Source of the DNA: RGIG3009 sp045596745
Lineage (GTDB): Bacteria; Bacillota; Clostridia; Oscillospirales; Acutalibacteraceae
NCBI GenBank assembly: GCA_045596745.1
Contig: JAZODA010000023.1
Span: 12,672-76,671 of the forward strand
Length of the DNA: 64,000 bases
Reading direction: 5' to 3'
The notes beneath the pieces are model-generated. The model made no database searches. It saw only the letters and a list, made by a program, of their open reading frames with translations, and had not been told where the DNA came from. Shown one piece after another: positions 17,520 through 27,338 of the stretch. Numbering within the stretch: the stretch's first letter is position 1; every line of letters begins with the position of its first letter. A program made the translations under genes and the position numbers.

Positions 17520-17553
17520 AAAACAGCCGTTGGTGCGAACCAACGGCTGTTTT
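17520..17553. terminator. Bidirectional terminator
   Basis: A 15-bp perfect stem (17520-17534 with 17539-17553) with a GCGA loop and T-runs on both strands. It separates the convergent acidic membrane protein and glycosidase genes. Confidence 0.85.
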
Positions 17554-17562
17554 TATGTCCTG

Positions 17563-18876
17563 TTATCGGTCGAGGTGTCCGGGGGTGATGAAGGTCGGAG
17601 GCGGCGCAGGATTGCGATGATCCAGCGTCGGCAGCTCGGAGAGGAAACGGCGCACCGTCTCTCCGCTGATACCGTTCTGACGAATGATGTCGCGGTAGAA
17701 GTAACCGCTCGGCTTAATCGTCCGCTCAAAGGTTTCAAAATCCACGTGGCACAACCCGAAGCGCGGCTTGAAGCTTGCCCACTCGTAGTTATCGAGAAGC
17801 GACCAGTACAGATAACCGCGCACATCGGCGCCCTGACGAATCGCCTCGTGAATGGCGTTGAGGTAGGTGGTCAGGTACACGATACGGAAGCGGTCATCCA
17901 GCGTGGACAGACCGTTTTCGGTGATGTAAATCGGTTTGTCGTGCAAACGGCTGAGGTTCGCAATCATACATTCGGGGAACATCTCTTCCAGATAGAAATC
18001 CTTGTCCACCATCGTCAGCCGCTTGTGGTCATACGCCTTGCGCTCCATCGCCGCCGTACGGGAATCGATGAGCGAACGGGTGTAGCTGTTAATCGCCCAG
18101 AAGTCGATGGCGTCCTTGACATCGGGATCGTACACGCCGTCACGCTGCGGATACACGATTTCGCCCGTGCGGATGGCGTGGAAGAAAAACTCGTGGTCGA
18201 TGATATCCTGATACTGCGTCGCCACCTGATCCAAACGGTCAAACGGACGATACGGCATATAATGCACCAGCGCGTGGTTGGAGCTAATCGGCGCATCGGA
18301 ATACTGCTTGATGAGATGATACGCACGCGCGTGGTAGCGCACGGAATTGAGCTTATACGGAATGCGCTCCGCCCAGTTGCCGAGGTTGAATTCGTTGATA
18401 ACGTTCCAAAAATCCACATACGGCGCGAGCTTCGGCACGATGTAGCTTACGTACTCCTCGAAGTACTTCCAGTTTTCCATCTTCATAAAGTGGCCCAGCT
18501 TCTCGAACCACAGCGGATGGGTAAAATGCACCAGCGTGCAGAACGTCTTGATGCCGCGCTCCTTGAGCATGGCAAAGAAGCGAATGTAGTGGTCGGTTGC
18601 TTCCTTATCGAACACACCGGGTTCGGGTTCGATGCGACACCATTCCACCGAGGTGCGGAACGCCTGATGCTCCAATTCCTGCATCAGCGCAATATCGGTT
18701 TCGTACAGCTCCCAGCTGTTGCAGGCCATCCCGGATTTTTCCTCATACTGCAGCTCTTCAATCGCCGCTTTCTGGTTGTTGGGATTGTTGCCCTCCACCT
18801 GATGTCCGGCATAACCGCTGCCCCACAAGAAATCTTTCGGGAAGGAAATATCCGGCAATGCAAAAACGTCATACAT
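17563..18876 (-). CDS. Glycoside hydrolase family 1 enzyme (beta-glucosidase/beta-galactosidase type)
   Basis: 437 residues from ATG after GAGGTGATAC. The TIM-barrel start FPKDFLWGSGYAGHQVEG and C-terminal GYLYWSLLDNYEWASFKPRFGL are diagnostic of GH1. The nucleophile motif ITENG has Glu320 and the acid/base motif reads NVINEFN with Glu162, where nearly all relatives have NEP. No signal peptide, so cytoplasmic. It is a single-gene transcript with no phosphotransferase or transporter neighbour, so the substrate is undetermined. Confidence 0.93.
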   Translation of the reverse strand: MYDVFALPDISFPKDFLWGSGYAGHQVEGNNPNNQKAAIEELQYEEKSGMACNSWELYETDIALMQELEHQAFRTSVEWCRIEPEPGVFDKEATDHYIRFFAMLKERGIKTFCTLVHFTHPLWFEKLGHFMKMENWKYFEEYVSYIVPKLAPYVDFWNVINEFNLGNWAERIPYKLNSVRYHARAYHLIKQYSDAPISSNHALVHYMPYRPFDRLDQVATQYQDIIDHEFFFHAIRTGEIVYPQRDGVYDPDVKDAIDFWAINSYTRSLIDSRTAAMERKAYDHKRLTMVDKDFYLEEMFPECMIANLSRLHDKPIYITENGLSTLDDRFRIVYLTTYLNAIHEAIRQGADVRGYLYWSLLDNYEWASFKPRFGLCHVDFETFERTIKPSGYFYRDIIRQNGISGETVRRFLSELPTLDHRNPAPPPTFITPGHLDR

Positions 18877-18895
18877 CGTGTATCACCTCGTGTTT

Positions 18896-18925
18896 ATCGT
18901 AGCACATCGCCCGTGCGCATTTCAA
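18896..18925 (-). promoter_or_regulatory. Promoter of the GH1 gene
   Basis: On the minus strand, TTGAAA (18920-18925), 18 bases, TACGAT (18896-18901). Confidence 0.5.
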
Positions 18926-18983
18926 GAGGTTTTTCCATTTCGCAAAATACTTTTCGAATCGCCATCTTTTTGCGCTCTCCCCC

Positions 18984-19013
18984 TTGCTTTTTGAGGGGTG
19001 ATTGGTATATAAT
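18984..19013 (+). promoter_or_regulatory. Promoter of asnS
   Basis: TTGCTT (18984-18989), 18 bases, TATAAT (19008-19013), about 38 bases before the asnS ATG. The leader is too short for a T-box, so no tRNA-sensing control is visible. Confidence 0.6.
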
Positions 19014-19050
19014 GACTTATGTATGGTTTTACGGAAGGAACTGATAAACG

Positions 19051-20445
<1,395 letters not shown>

Positions 20446-20462
20446 TTTTTGCGTTTTTTCTC

Positions 20463-20493
20463 CCCCCATCCGTTATCGGATGGGGGATTTTTT
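20463..20493 (+). terminator. Terminator of asnS
   Basis: Stem CCCCCATCCG/CGGATGGGGG (20463-20472 with 20477-20486) followed by ATTTTTTT. Confidence 0.9.
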
Positions 20494-20544
20494 TGCAAAA
20501 ACAGCCGAAAAGTAAATAATTTTTGCAGGAAATAAAAAATTAAC

Positions 20545-20573
20545 TTGCAAAACGAAAGGACATATATTACAAT
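20545..20573 (+). promoter_or_regulatory. Promoter of the aminotransferase gene
   Basis: TTGCAA (20545-20550), 17 bases, TACAAT (20568-20573). Because the promoter occupies this stretch, the upstream TTG at 20545 cannot be the start codon. Confidence 0.75.
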
Positions 20574-20604
20574 AGACGAGTATTTACGAGAGGAGTCGTT
20601 ATTT

Positions 20605-21879
20605 GTGTCTTTGATCCCGTCTATGAGCCGTGAGCAGGCCGCCGCCCGTTTGGCGGAATGCAAGGCCGCTTACGCCGATTATCAGTCCCAAAAGCTTACG
20701 CTGGATATGTCCCGCGGCAAGCCCGGTCCAGAACAGTTGGATATTTCGATGGAGGTTCTCAGCTGCGTCAATGCGCGCGACGGCTTCCTGTCGGATAACA
20801 ATACCGACACCCGCAACTACGGTCTGGTCGATGGTCTCGCCGAAGCCAAAGCGCTGTTCGGCGAAATTCTGGATATGCCTCCCGAATTGGTCATTGTCGG
20901 CGGCAACTCCAGCCTGAATATGATGTTCGACTACATCACGCAGGCGGTTGTCTCCGGTCTTTGCGGAGGCAAGCCGTGGCTGACCCAGGGCGAAGTCAAG
21001 TTCCTCTGCCCCGTTCCCGGCTACGATCGTCATTTTGCAGTGACCGAGCGTTACGGCATCAAAATGATTCCGGTGGCAATGACCGCCGAAGGCCCGGATA
21101 TGGACGAAGTGGAGCGCCTGGTGCAGGATGCTTCGGTCAAGGGCATCTGGTGCGTGCCGATGTACTCCAACCCCGACGGTATCACCTATTCGGATGAAAC
21201 GGTGCGTCGCTTTGCTCGTCTGAAGCCTGCCGCTCCCGATTTCCGCATTATGTGGGATAACGCCTACTGCGTGCATCATCTGAACGACACGCCCGATACG
21301 CTGTTGAATCTGTATAAAGAAGCGGCGGCGAACGGCAACGAGGATATTGTTGTCCAGTTCACCTCCACCTCCAAAATCAGCTTCCCCGGCGCCGGTGTGG
21401 CAGCGCTTGCCGCCAGCCCCGCCAACATCGCGGATATCAAAGCGCGTATGGCGATTCAGACCATCGGTCACGATAAAATCAATATGCTGCGCCACACCCG
21501 TTACTTCAAGAACCTCAACGGCGTTCTCGAGCATATGAAGCGTCACGCCGCCGTGCTTCGTCCGAAGTTCGAGATGGTGCTGAACACGCTGGAATCCCGC
21601 CTCGGCGGCAAGGGCATCGCCCATTGGCACAAGCCGAACGGCGGCTACTTCGTCAGCGTTGACCTGATGGAAGGCACTGCCGGTGAAACGGTTCGTCTGC
21701 TGAAGGCGGCAGGCGTCACGCTCACCCCCGCAGGTGCGACCTACCCCTACGGCAAAGACCCCCGCGATGCCACCCTGCGTATCGCTCCCTCCTACCCCTC
21801 GCTCGCCGAACTGCAGACCGCGATGGAGCTGTTCTGCATCTGCGCCGAGATGGCCGCGCTGGAGCGCATTTTGGCATAA
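20605..21879 (+). CDS. Class Ic aspartate aminotransferase-like PLP enzyme
   Basis: 424 residues from GTG at 20605, eight bases after GAGAGGAG. LDMSRGKPGPEQLDIS near the N-terminus is the signature of the class Ic aspartate aminotransferase family (PF12897), distinct from AspC. WDNAYCVHHL is the PLP-contacting block and TSTSKISFPGAG holds the Schiff-base lysine. Likely role is aspartate/2-oxoglutarate transamination in the cytoplasm. It is a single gene, with promoter and terminator of its own. Confidence 0.9.
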   Translation: MSLIPSMSREQAAARLAECKAAYADYQSQKLTLDMSRGKPGPEQLDISMEVLSCVNARDGFLSDNNTDTRNYGLVDGLAEAKALFGEILDMPPELVIVGGNSSLNMMFDYITQAVVSGLCGGKPWLTQGEVKFLCPVPGYDRHFAVTERYGIKMIPVAMTAEGPDMDEVERLVQDASVKGIWCVPMYSNPDGITYSDETVRRFARLKPAAPDFRIMWDNAYCVHHLNDTPDTLLNLYKEAAANGNEDIVVQFTSTSKISFPGAGVAALAASPANIADIKARMAIQTIGHDKINMLRHTRYFKNLNGVLEHMKRHAAVLRPKFEMVLNTLESRLGGKGIAHWHKPNGGYFVSVDLMEGTAGETVRLLKAAGVTLTPAGATYPYGKDPRDATLRIAPSYPSLAELQTAMELFCICAEMAALERILA

Positions 21880-21894
21880 ATACGATACTTTGAA

Positions 21895-21924
21895 AACCGC
21901 TGCGAATCATCGTAGCGGTTTTTT
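21895..21924 (+). terminator. Terminator of the aminotransferase gene
   Basis: An 11-bp stem with one G-T pair (21895-21905 with 21910-21920), loop ATCA, then TTTT. Confidence 0.8.
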
Positions 21925-21955
21925 GCAACTTATCAAATTGATTGCACAGTTTTGA

Positions 21956-21984
21956 TTGACTTTTCAGACAAAATCCACTATAAT
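21956..21984 (+). promoter_or_regulatory. Promoter of secDF
   Basis: TTGACT (21956-21961), 17 bases, perfect TATAAT (21979-21984). It is one of the strongest promoters in the window. Confidence 0.85.
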
Positions 21985-22028
21985 GGGATGTATCTGGATA
22001 TTTCTATCGAACACTGGAGGATTGACCG

Positions 22029-23513
22029 ATGAAGCGAACACCAAAATACGTATTCTTCGTCGTGGCCGTACTCATCCTCGCCCTGTCGTTTACCGCGCTT
22101 TTTGGCGTACATACGATGTATGGCGACCGAGTCGACACGGTGATCCGCGGAGCGTCCGGCATCCGTACCGGCATCGACATCAGCGGCGGCGTGGAAGCCA
22201 CCTTTGCCCCGGCTGATGACAAGATTGATGCCACCGATGCACAGGTCGACGCCATGAAGGAAGTTATTGTCCTTCGTATGGTTGGTAAGAACATTACCGA
22301 CTACGAGGCTTATGCCGACTACGAAAACGATCAGGTTATCATCCGCTTCCCCTGGGCAGCGGGCGAATCCAACCATGACGCCAAGGAAACCATCAACGAA
22401 TTGGGTCAGTTGGGTCAGCTCCGCTTCTACTATGACGAAGCGGAAAGCAGCGGTCTCCCCACCGAGCCGCCGGCAGACGATCAGCTCATCCTGACGGGTG
22501 ATATGGTCGAATCCGCCTCCGCCGCGTGGGACACTCAGGACACCGCCAAGCCGGTTGTGCAGCTCAAGCTCACCGACGAAGGCGCGAAGAAGTTTGCTGA
22601 AGCTACCAAAACGCAGTACAACAAGAACCTGGGCAAGGCCGACACCTACACCATCTCCATCTGGCAGGTCACCAACAAGCCCGCCGATGAAATCAAGGAA
22701 GGCGCAACCGAGAAAGAGAAGCTCTCTTTCACCTGCCTGTCCAACCCGGTTGTCGAAGCGCACATCACCGAGGGTGAGGCCATCATCTCCGGCGCGTTCA
22801 GCGAGTATGCCGACGCTGCCGAGCTGGCAAACCTCATCAACGCAGGTGCTCTGCCCTTCAGCATCGAAGCCAACAACTACAACACCGTGAACGCCACTCT
22901 GGGCGAGCGTGCGTTGTCGCTGATGGTTATTGCGGGTATCGTGGCGTTCGCTCTGGTCGCCATCTTTATGCTGCTGTACTATCGTCTCTCCGGTTTTGTG
23001 GCCATCATCGCCCTCATCGGTCAGGTCGCCGGTTCCATCGCAGCTGTGTCCGGCTACTTCGCCGCGATTGACAGCTTCACCCTCACCCTGCCCGGTATCG
23101 CCGGTATCATCCTGTCCATCGGTATGGGTGTGGACGCCAACATCATTACTGCCGAGCGTATCAAGGAACAGGTCCGTATGGGTCGCACCATTGACAGCGC
23201 GGTGCAGAACGGTTGTAAGGAATCCTTCTCCGCCATCTTCGACGGTAACATCACGGTTCTTATCGTGTCGATCGTTCTGATGGGCGTGTTCGGTCCTTCC
23301 GACAGCCTGTTCGCCAAGCTGCTGCAGCCGTTCCTGTTTATGTTCCCCGTCGCCACCAGCGGTGCGGTGTACTCCTTCGGTTACACCTTGCTGGTCGGTA
23401 TCATCTTTAACTTTATCATGGGCGTCACCTGCTCGCGGTTGATGATGAAATCCGTCACCCGCCTCAAGTTCCTGCGTAAGCCCTGGTTGTTGGGAGGTAA
23501 GCGCCATGACTAA
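22029..23513 (+). CDS. secD: Protein translocase subunit SecD
   Basis: 494 residues from ATG after TGGAGG. With SecF it uses the proton motive force to complete Sec-dependent export. One N-terminal helix is followed by the D1/D1G motif GIRTGIDISGGVEATF, a large P1 extracellular domain, and five C-terminal helices with the conserved GFVAIIALIGQVAGS and LPGIAGIILSIGMGVDANIITAERIKE (D5/D6) blocks. Overlap with secF is eight bases, showing translational coupling. Confidence 0.97.
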   Translation: MKRTPKYVFFVVAVLILALSFTALFGVHTMYGDRVDTVIRGASGIRTGIDISGGVEATFAPADDKIDATDAQVDAMKEVIVLRMVGKNITDYEAYADYENDQVIIRFPWAAGESNHDAKETINELGQLGQLRFYYDEAESSGLPTEPPADDQLILTGDMVESASAAWDTQDTAKPVVQLKLTDEGAKKFAEATKTQYNKNLGKADTYTISIWQVTNKPADEIKEGATEKEKLSFTCLSNPVVEAHITEGEAIISGAFSEYADAAELANLINAGALPFSIEANNYNTVNATLGERALSLMVIAGIVAFALVAIFMLLYYRLSGFVAIIALIGQVAGSIAAVSGYFAAIDSFTLTLPGIAGIILSIGMGVDANIITAERIKEQVRMGRTIDSAVQNGCKESFSAIFDGNITVLIVSIVLMGVFGPSDSLFAKLLQPFLFMFPVATSGAVYSFGYTLLVGIIFNFIMGVTCSRLMMKSVTRLKFLRKPWLLGGKRHD

Positions 23514-24408
23514 TTTCGATTTTATTGCCAAGCGCAAGCTGTTCTGCATCATCTCCGCCGTCCTCATTCTGGTCGGTCTGGTATTCAACCTCGTGTTCGG
23601 CGTTGAGCTGGACATCGACTTCAAGGGCGGTACCATGCTGAAGTACAGTTACAAAGGCACCGTAAGCGAAGCAGCCGTCACCGAAACGGTGGACACCCTG
23701 CTTCCCGGCGCTGAGGTGGATGTCACCACCGAAGGCGATCTGCCGCTGATTACCATCACGCTGGCGGAAGATATGGACGTTGATACGCAGGCGAAGTTCG
23801 AAAAGGGCCTGAAAGCCGCTTTCCCGAACAACGCCATCAACACCGAAGAAGCTAACTCGCTGCAGGCTGCCTACGGCCGTACCTTCTTCCTGAAATGTCT
23901 GGTCGCCATCGCACTGGCATCGCTGTTCCTCGTCATCTATGTCGGCATCCGTTTCCGCCGCATCGGTGGTTTCTCCGCCGGCGTTATGGCGTTGCTGGCA
24001 TTGCTGCACGACATCCTGATTGCCTACTTCACCTTCGTTATCTTCCGCATCCCGCTGAACGATAACTTTGTGGCGGTGGTGCTGACCATCCTCGGTTACT
24101 CGCTGAACGATACCATCGTTATCTACGACCGTATCCGCGAGAATCGCCGCAAGATGGACAAGAAGACCCCCATCAGCGAAGTGGTCAACGTCAGCTTGGG
24201 TCAGTCCTTTGCTCGTACGCTGAACACCAGTATCTGCACCTTCCTCGCCATCGGTACGGTTGCCGTGTTCGCACTGGTCACCTCGATGGGCGAAATCATC
24301 AGCTTCGCGCTGCCGATGGCCGTGGGCGTTATCTGCGGCTTCTACTCCTCCACCTTCCTGTGCACGCCTATCTGGGCTGCCTGGGTGGAGCGCAAGGAAA
24401 AGAAATAA
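23506..24408 (+). CDS. secF: Protein translocase subunit SecF
   Basis: 300 residues from ATG after GGGAGGTAAGCG. Six helices. GVELDIDFKGGTMLKYSY near the N-terminus and LGYSLNDTIVIYDRIRENRRK are the SecF hallmarks; the C-terminal RTLNTSICTFLAIG block is also conserved. It forms the SecDF complex with the preceding gene, and the pair is a two-gene operon. Confidence 0.97.
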   Translation: MTNFDFIAKRKLFCIISAVLILVGLVFNLVFGVELDIDFKGGTMLKYSYKGTVSEAAVTETVDTLLPGAEVDVTTEGDLPLITITLAEDMDVDTQAKFEKGLKAAFPNNAINTEEANSLQAAYGRTFFLKCLVAIALASLFLVIYVGIRFRRIGGFSAGVMALLALLHDILIAYFTFVIFRIPLNDNFVAVVLTILGYSLNDTIVIYDRIRENRRKMDKKTPISEVVNVSLGQSFARTLNTSICTFLAIGTVAVFALVTSMGEIISFALPMAVGVICGFYSSTFLCTPIWAAWVERKEKK

Positions 24409-24427
24409 GCGCGAGTGGCACAAACAC

Positions 24428-24466
24428 AAAGGCCGCTGTCGGGAATCCGACAGCGGCCTTTTTCTG
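24428..24466. terminator. Terminator between secF and the PfkB kinase gene
   Basis: A 15-bp stem (24428-24442 with 24447-24461) with T-rich flanks. Strong on the plus strand for secDF, and it can also end the convergent kinase transcript. Confidence 0.85.
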
Positions 24467-24479
24467 TTTGTTTATGCGC

Positions 24480-25397
24480 TTACAGTTTTCTCACCGTAAT
24501 CTTTTCGGCATACTCCTCCACACGGTCAAGCGCGCCCAAGCCTGCACTCTCGGCGGTATTCGCACCGCACGCCGCACCGCGGCGGAGCGCTTCGGCAGCC
24601 GCACTGCGGTCGGCGAGCCACACACTCAAAAACCCGGACAAGCAGGAATCGCCGCAGCACACCGTACTAAGCACCTTTACAGGATACACATCGGCGTTGT
24701 AGCACGCGCTGCCATCCGAGAAATACGCGCCACGGTCACCGAGCGTCAGCAGAACATTCTGCGCGCCCAACCGATGCAACTCTGCCATCGCTTCCAGTAC
24801 CTGTTCTTCGGTATCGGTCTCAAGACCGAACACCTCGAGCAACTCGACATCGTTCGGCTTAATCAGCAGCGGACGGAACGACAACAGGTCTTTCAGCTTC
24901 GGCGAGCTGATGTCCAGCACCACCGAAATGTCACGCTCGGCGCAAATTTCCAGTATCTCTTCGTAAAACGACGGCTGGATACCGCGCGGCAGGCTGCCGC
25001 TGATACACAGCATCTCGGGTGCTTCCAACGTGCGAAGCAGAGAAAGCAACGCCTCCTGCCGCTCGCGCGGCACAAACGAGCCGGCGTTCACCAGGTTATA
25101 TTCATCCTTGGAATCGTTCAAAAACACATTAATGCGCGTGGTATCCTCCACCCAAATCGGCTGTACCGCCAAGCCGCCGTCACGGCAACCGTTTACAATA
25201 AACTCACCCGAAAAGCCGCCAAAAAAGCCAAGCACCGTGCTCGGCACACCGAAGCGCTGCAAGGCAAAACTGACATTCAGCCCCTTGCCACGCGGGCTGT
25301 ACACCGCACCCCACGTGCGGGTCACGGTGTTCGGCTGCAACGGATTCGAGCAAATATTCATATCCAGCGAAGGATTGGTTGTCAGTGTATAAATCAT
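24480..25397 (-). CDS. PfkB-family carbohydrate kinase (1-phosphofructokinase/tagatose-6-phosphate kinase type)
   Basis: 305 residues. MIYTLTTNPSLDMNI, PRGKGLNVSFALQRFG (the substrate loop) and LIKPNDVELLEVFG match the FruK/LacC branch, which phosphorylates sugar phosphates to bisphosphates. The catalytic Asp250 is present, but the ATP-anion-hole motif reads TVCCGDSCLSGF, where the family has GAGDS. No PTS gene is near. It starts 32 bases after the MurR/RpiR regulator and is likely cotranscribed with it. The adjacency to the phosphoesterase cluster suggests metabolism of a phosphorylated sugar (inference). Confidence 0.88.
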   Translation of the reverse strand: MIYTLTTNPSLDMNICSNPLQPNTVTRTWGAVYSPRGKGLNVSFALQRFGVPSTVLGFFGGFSGEFIVNGCRDGGLAVQPIWVEDTTRINVFLNDSKDEYNLVNAGSFVPRERQEALLSLLRTLEAPEMLCISGSLPRGIQPSFYEEILEICAERDISVVLDISSPKLKDLLSFRPLLIKPNDVELLEVFGLETDTEEQVLEAMAELHRLGAQNVLLTLGDRGAYFSDGSACYNADVYPVKVLSTVCCGDSCLSGFLSVWLADRSAAAEALRRGAACGANTAESAGLGALDRVEEYAEKITVRKL

Positions 25398-25429
25398 CGT
25401 TGTGTCCTCCGACAGTCAGCATGTATTGG

Positions 25430-26167
25430 TTATGCTTTTACCAGATACTCCACCAAAATGCGGGAAATGACCTGTAGCGGCAGACGAGAATCCACCTCGT
25501 AGCCACCGATTTCGCTGTGATGCTCGCGGTGTCCCACGATGACGTGGTCGGACATCTGCAAAAGCGGCGACCCCGCATCACAACAACAGGTAACCACCCG
25601 CGCGTCACAGCGGTTGGCATTTTGCGCGGCCTCCAGCAGCTCGGGTGTACGTCCGTTCAGCGAAAAAATCAGCAACAACTCGTTCGGCTTCATACGCTTG
25701 GTGCGCGTGCGGATGGCGTTCGCGTCGTGCAACGCCAGCGCGATGCGATTCAGCCGCTGAAGTTTGAGCGCAAACTCGGCGGCGACATACTCGGTCAATC
25801 CGCAACCCACCACCAGGATACGCTCCGCATCGAGAATGCTCTCCACAATGCCCAGCACTACCGGCACCGACAAACGGTCAACCAGCCTCTGAACCTCTAA
25901 CAGCGAGTTGTTGATTACCTCGCCCATCTGACAAATTTCGGGCTTATCCGCCACCACCGTGGTCTTATACCGCAGCTCGTGGAAGCCTGTCACACCGCAT
26001 TTGCGAATCGCTCGCGTCACGCTCGCCGGAGAGGTATACGTTTCCATCGCGATGTCCGCAACAGACAGCTCGGGAAGTTGTGCTTCGTTATCGTTGATAA
26101 AGCGAATGATATCCTGCTCCGCACGGGTTAACCGCTCCCACGCGTCGCGCTCCACTTCAATCAGCAT
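25430..26167 (-). CDS. MurR/RpiR-family transcriptional regulator
   Basis: 245 residues from ATG after AAAGAGGGTG. The N-terminal HTH_6 domain (residues about 1-75, with YTSPASVTRAIRKCGVTGFHELR) is followed by a SIS sugar-phosphate-binding domain (about 105-235, with ILVVGCGLTEYVAAEFALKL and LLLIFSLNGRTPELLEAA). Such proteins sense phosphosugars and usually control the adjacent catabolic genes. Here the neighbours are the PfkB kinase downstream and the four-gene phosphoesterase operon upstream on the same strand, both plausible targets. Confidence 0.92.
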   Translation of the reverse strand: MLIEVERDAWERLTRAEQDIIRFINDNEAQLPELSVADIAMETYTSPASVTRAIRKCGVTGFHELRYKTTVVADKPEICQMGEVINNSLLEVQRLVDRLSVPVVLGIVESILDAERILVVGCGLTEYVAAEFALKLQRLNRIALALHDANAIRTRTKRMKPNELLLIFSLNGRTPELLEAAQNANRCDARVVTCCCDAGSPLLQMSDHVIVGHREHHSEIGGYEVDSRLPLQVISRILVEYLVKA

Positions 26168-26188
26168 AATAACACCCTCTTTGTCACT

Positions 26189-26218
26189 ATTGTATCACGA
26201 CCATCCGCCAAAAAGCAA
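26189..26218 (-). promoter_or_regulatory. Promoter of the MurR/RpiR regulator-PfkB operon
   Basis: On the minus strand, TTGCTT (26213-26218), 18 bases, TACAAT (26189-26194). The -35 box abuts the terminator of the preceding phosphoesterase operon. Confidence 0.6.
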
Positions 26219-26242
26219 CGCCGATTCTCCCGAATCGGCGTT
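26217..26242 (-). terminator. Terminator of the four-gene phosphoesterase operon
   Basis: An 11-bp perfect stem (26232-26242 with 26217-26227), loop GGGA, followed on the minus strand by GCTTTTT. Only eight bases separate it from the last phosphoesterase stop codon. Confidence 0.85.
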
Positions 26243-26250
26243 TCTGATTA

Positions 26251-27324
26251 TCAAACTTCCAGCTTAAACTCGCAGGACGGAATACCCAGCACCTTGCCGG
26301 CAACCTCTTCCCAGTACTGTGCCGCGGGACGGATGCCGTAAGCGAACTCCGTTTCCTTGCCGTCTACCGTAATACTGCCGTCATCCTCCAGCGTGAACAC
26401 CGCGCTGAGCGGCTCGGTAAAGTGGTAGCCGAACTTGCCGCGATACGGCTTGGAGAACGGCGCCTGATAGCGCTTAATCTCGTTGCCCTCGGCATCGTAC
26501 TCCACATACTCAAACGTATGCTCATCGGTGTAATGCTCGCCGTCTGAAGAGATGTACATATTGGCATGGATGACCGCGTTGGCATCCCAATACAGCACGT
26601 TGTCCTCCACAATGTGGCGCTGGGTGTGATAGTGTCCGTTGATGGACACGCGCACCGTACCCTTGCGGATGGCGTTGACACGGGCGTAAATATCACGCAC
26701 CGTCTGGTGGTTCCAGGATTTGTTCCAATGGGCGCAGAAGCCTGCGTGACCCACCACGATGCACGGAATCGCCCCCTGCGCCGCATCGGTCAGCACCTCT
26801 TCCAGCCACACAAGCTGTTCCGTACCGAGGCAGTCACCGTGGATATTCTCGGGCGGGCAGAAGTAGTCTTTGTTATGCTCCCACACGTCGCGTTCTTCGT
26901 TGTAGGAATAGTTGGTATCGACGCACACCACGCGGTAGCCGTTCACATCAAAATAATAGTATCCGATGCTACCGTCGCCAATCTTGCCGTCCGCCGTACC
27001 CCAAACCACTTCGTCCACGCGGTTGGTCAGATAGGGCGACACGCGCTCCATCGGGTTGGATTTATCCAGACCCTTACGGTCGTGGGTCACCCACTCTAAC
27101 TCGTGATTGCCGTACACACCGTATACGGGCAGACCATGCTTGTTCTGCGTATACGCCTTGATAATCTGCGGACAGGTCGCGTAATCGTTGCAAAAGTCAC
27201 CTGCGTGGATGACAAAATCCACGCCCTCTGCCGCCGCGCGATCCAGCATGGTTTCCAGATATCCCACCGTCGACGCGTACGCCGCAGGATGGTAATGCAA
27301 ATCCGCAAACAACAAAAACTTCAT
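26251..27324 (-). CDS. Calcineurin-type metallophosphoesterase, tandem paralogue A
   Basis: 357 residues from ATG at 27324 after GAGGTGACAGTG. The two-metal phosphoesterase motifs are complete: DLH (Asp8, His10), GDFCND (Asp43), GNHE (Asn73, His74, Glu75), GHAG and GHYH. No signal peptide, so cytoplasmic. It is the last of four genes in the D-C-B-A operon and lies 14 bases after paralogue B. Its C-terminus lacks the SGxYxxxR ending of the others. The substrate is unknown; it may be a small phosphomonoester or diester. Confidence 0.9.
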   Translation of the reverse strand: MKFLLFADLHYHPAAYASTVGYLETMLDRAAAEGVDFVIHAGDFCNDYATCPQIIKAYTQNKHGLPVYGVYGNHELEWVTHDRKGLDKSNPMERVSPYLTNRVDEVVWGTADGKIGDGSIGYYYFDVNGYRVVCVDTNYSYNEERDVWEHNKDYFCPPENIHGDCLGTEQLVWLEEVLTDAAQGAIPCIVVGHAGFCAHWNKSWNHQTVRDIYARVNAIRKGTVRVSINGHYHTQRHIVEDNVLYWDANAVIHANMYISSDGEHYTDEHTFEYVEYDAEGNEIKRYQAPFSKPYRGKFGYHFTEPLSAVFTLEDDGSITVDGKETEFAYGIRPAAQYWEEVAGKVLGIPSCEFKLEV

Positions 27325-27338
27325 CACTGTCACCTCGT

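Noticed and set aside
18880..19050. T-box leader before asnS
   Set aside because: Only about 30 bases separate the promoter from the start codon, too short for a T-box, and no specifier structure is visible.
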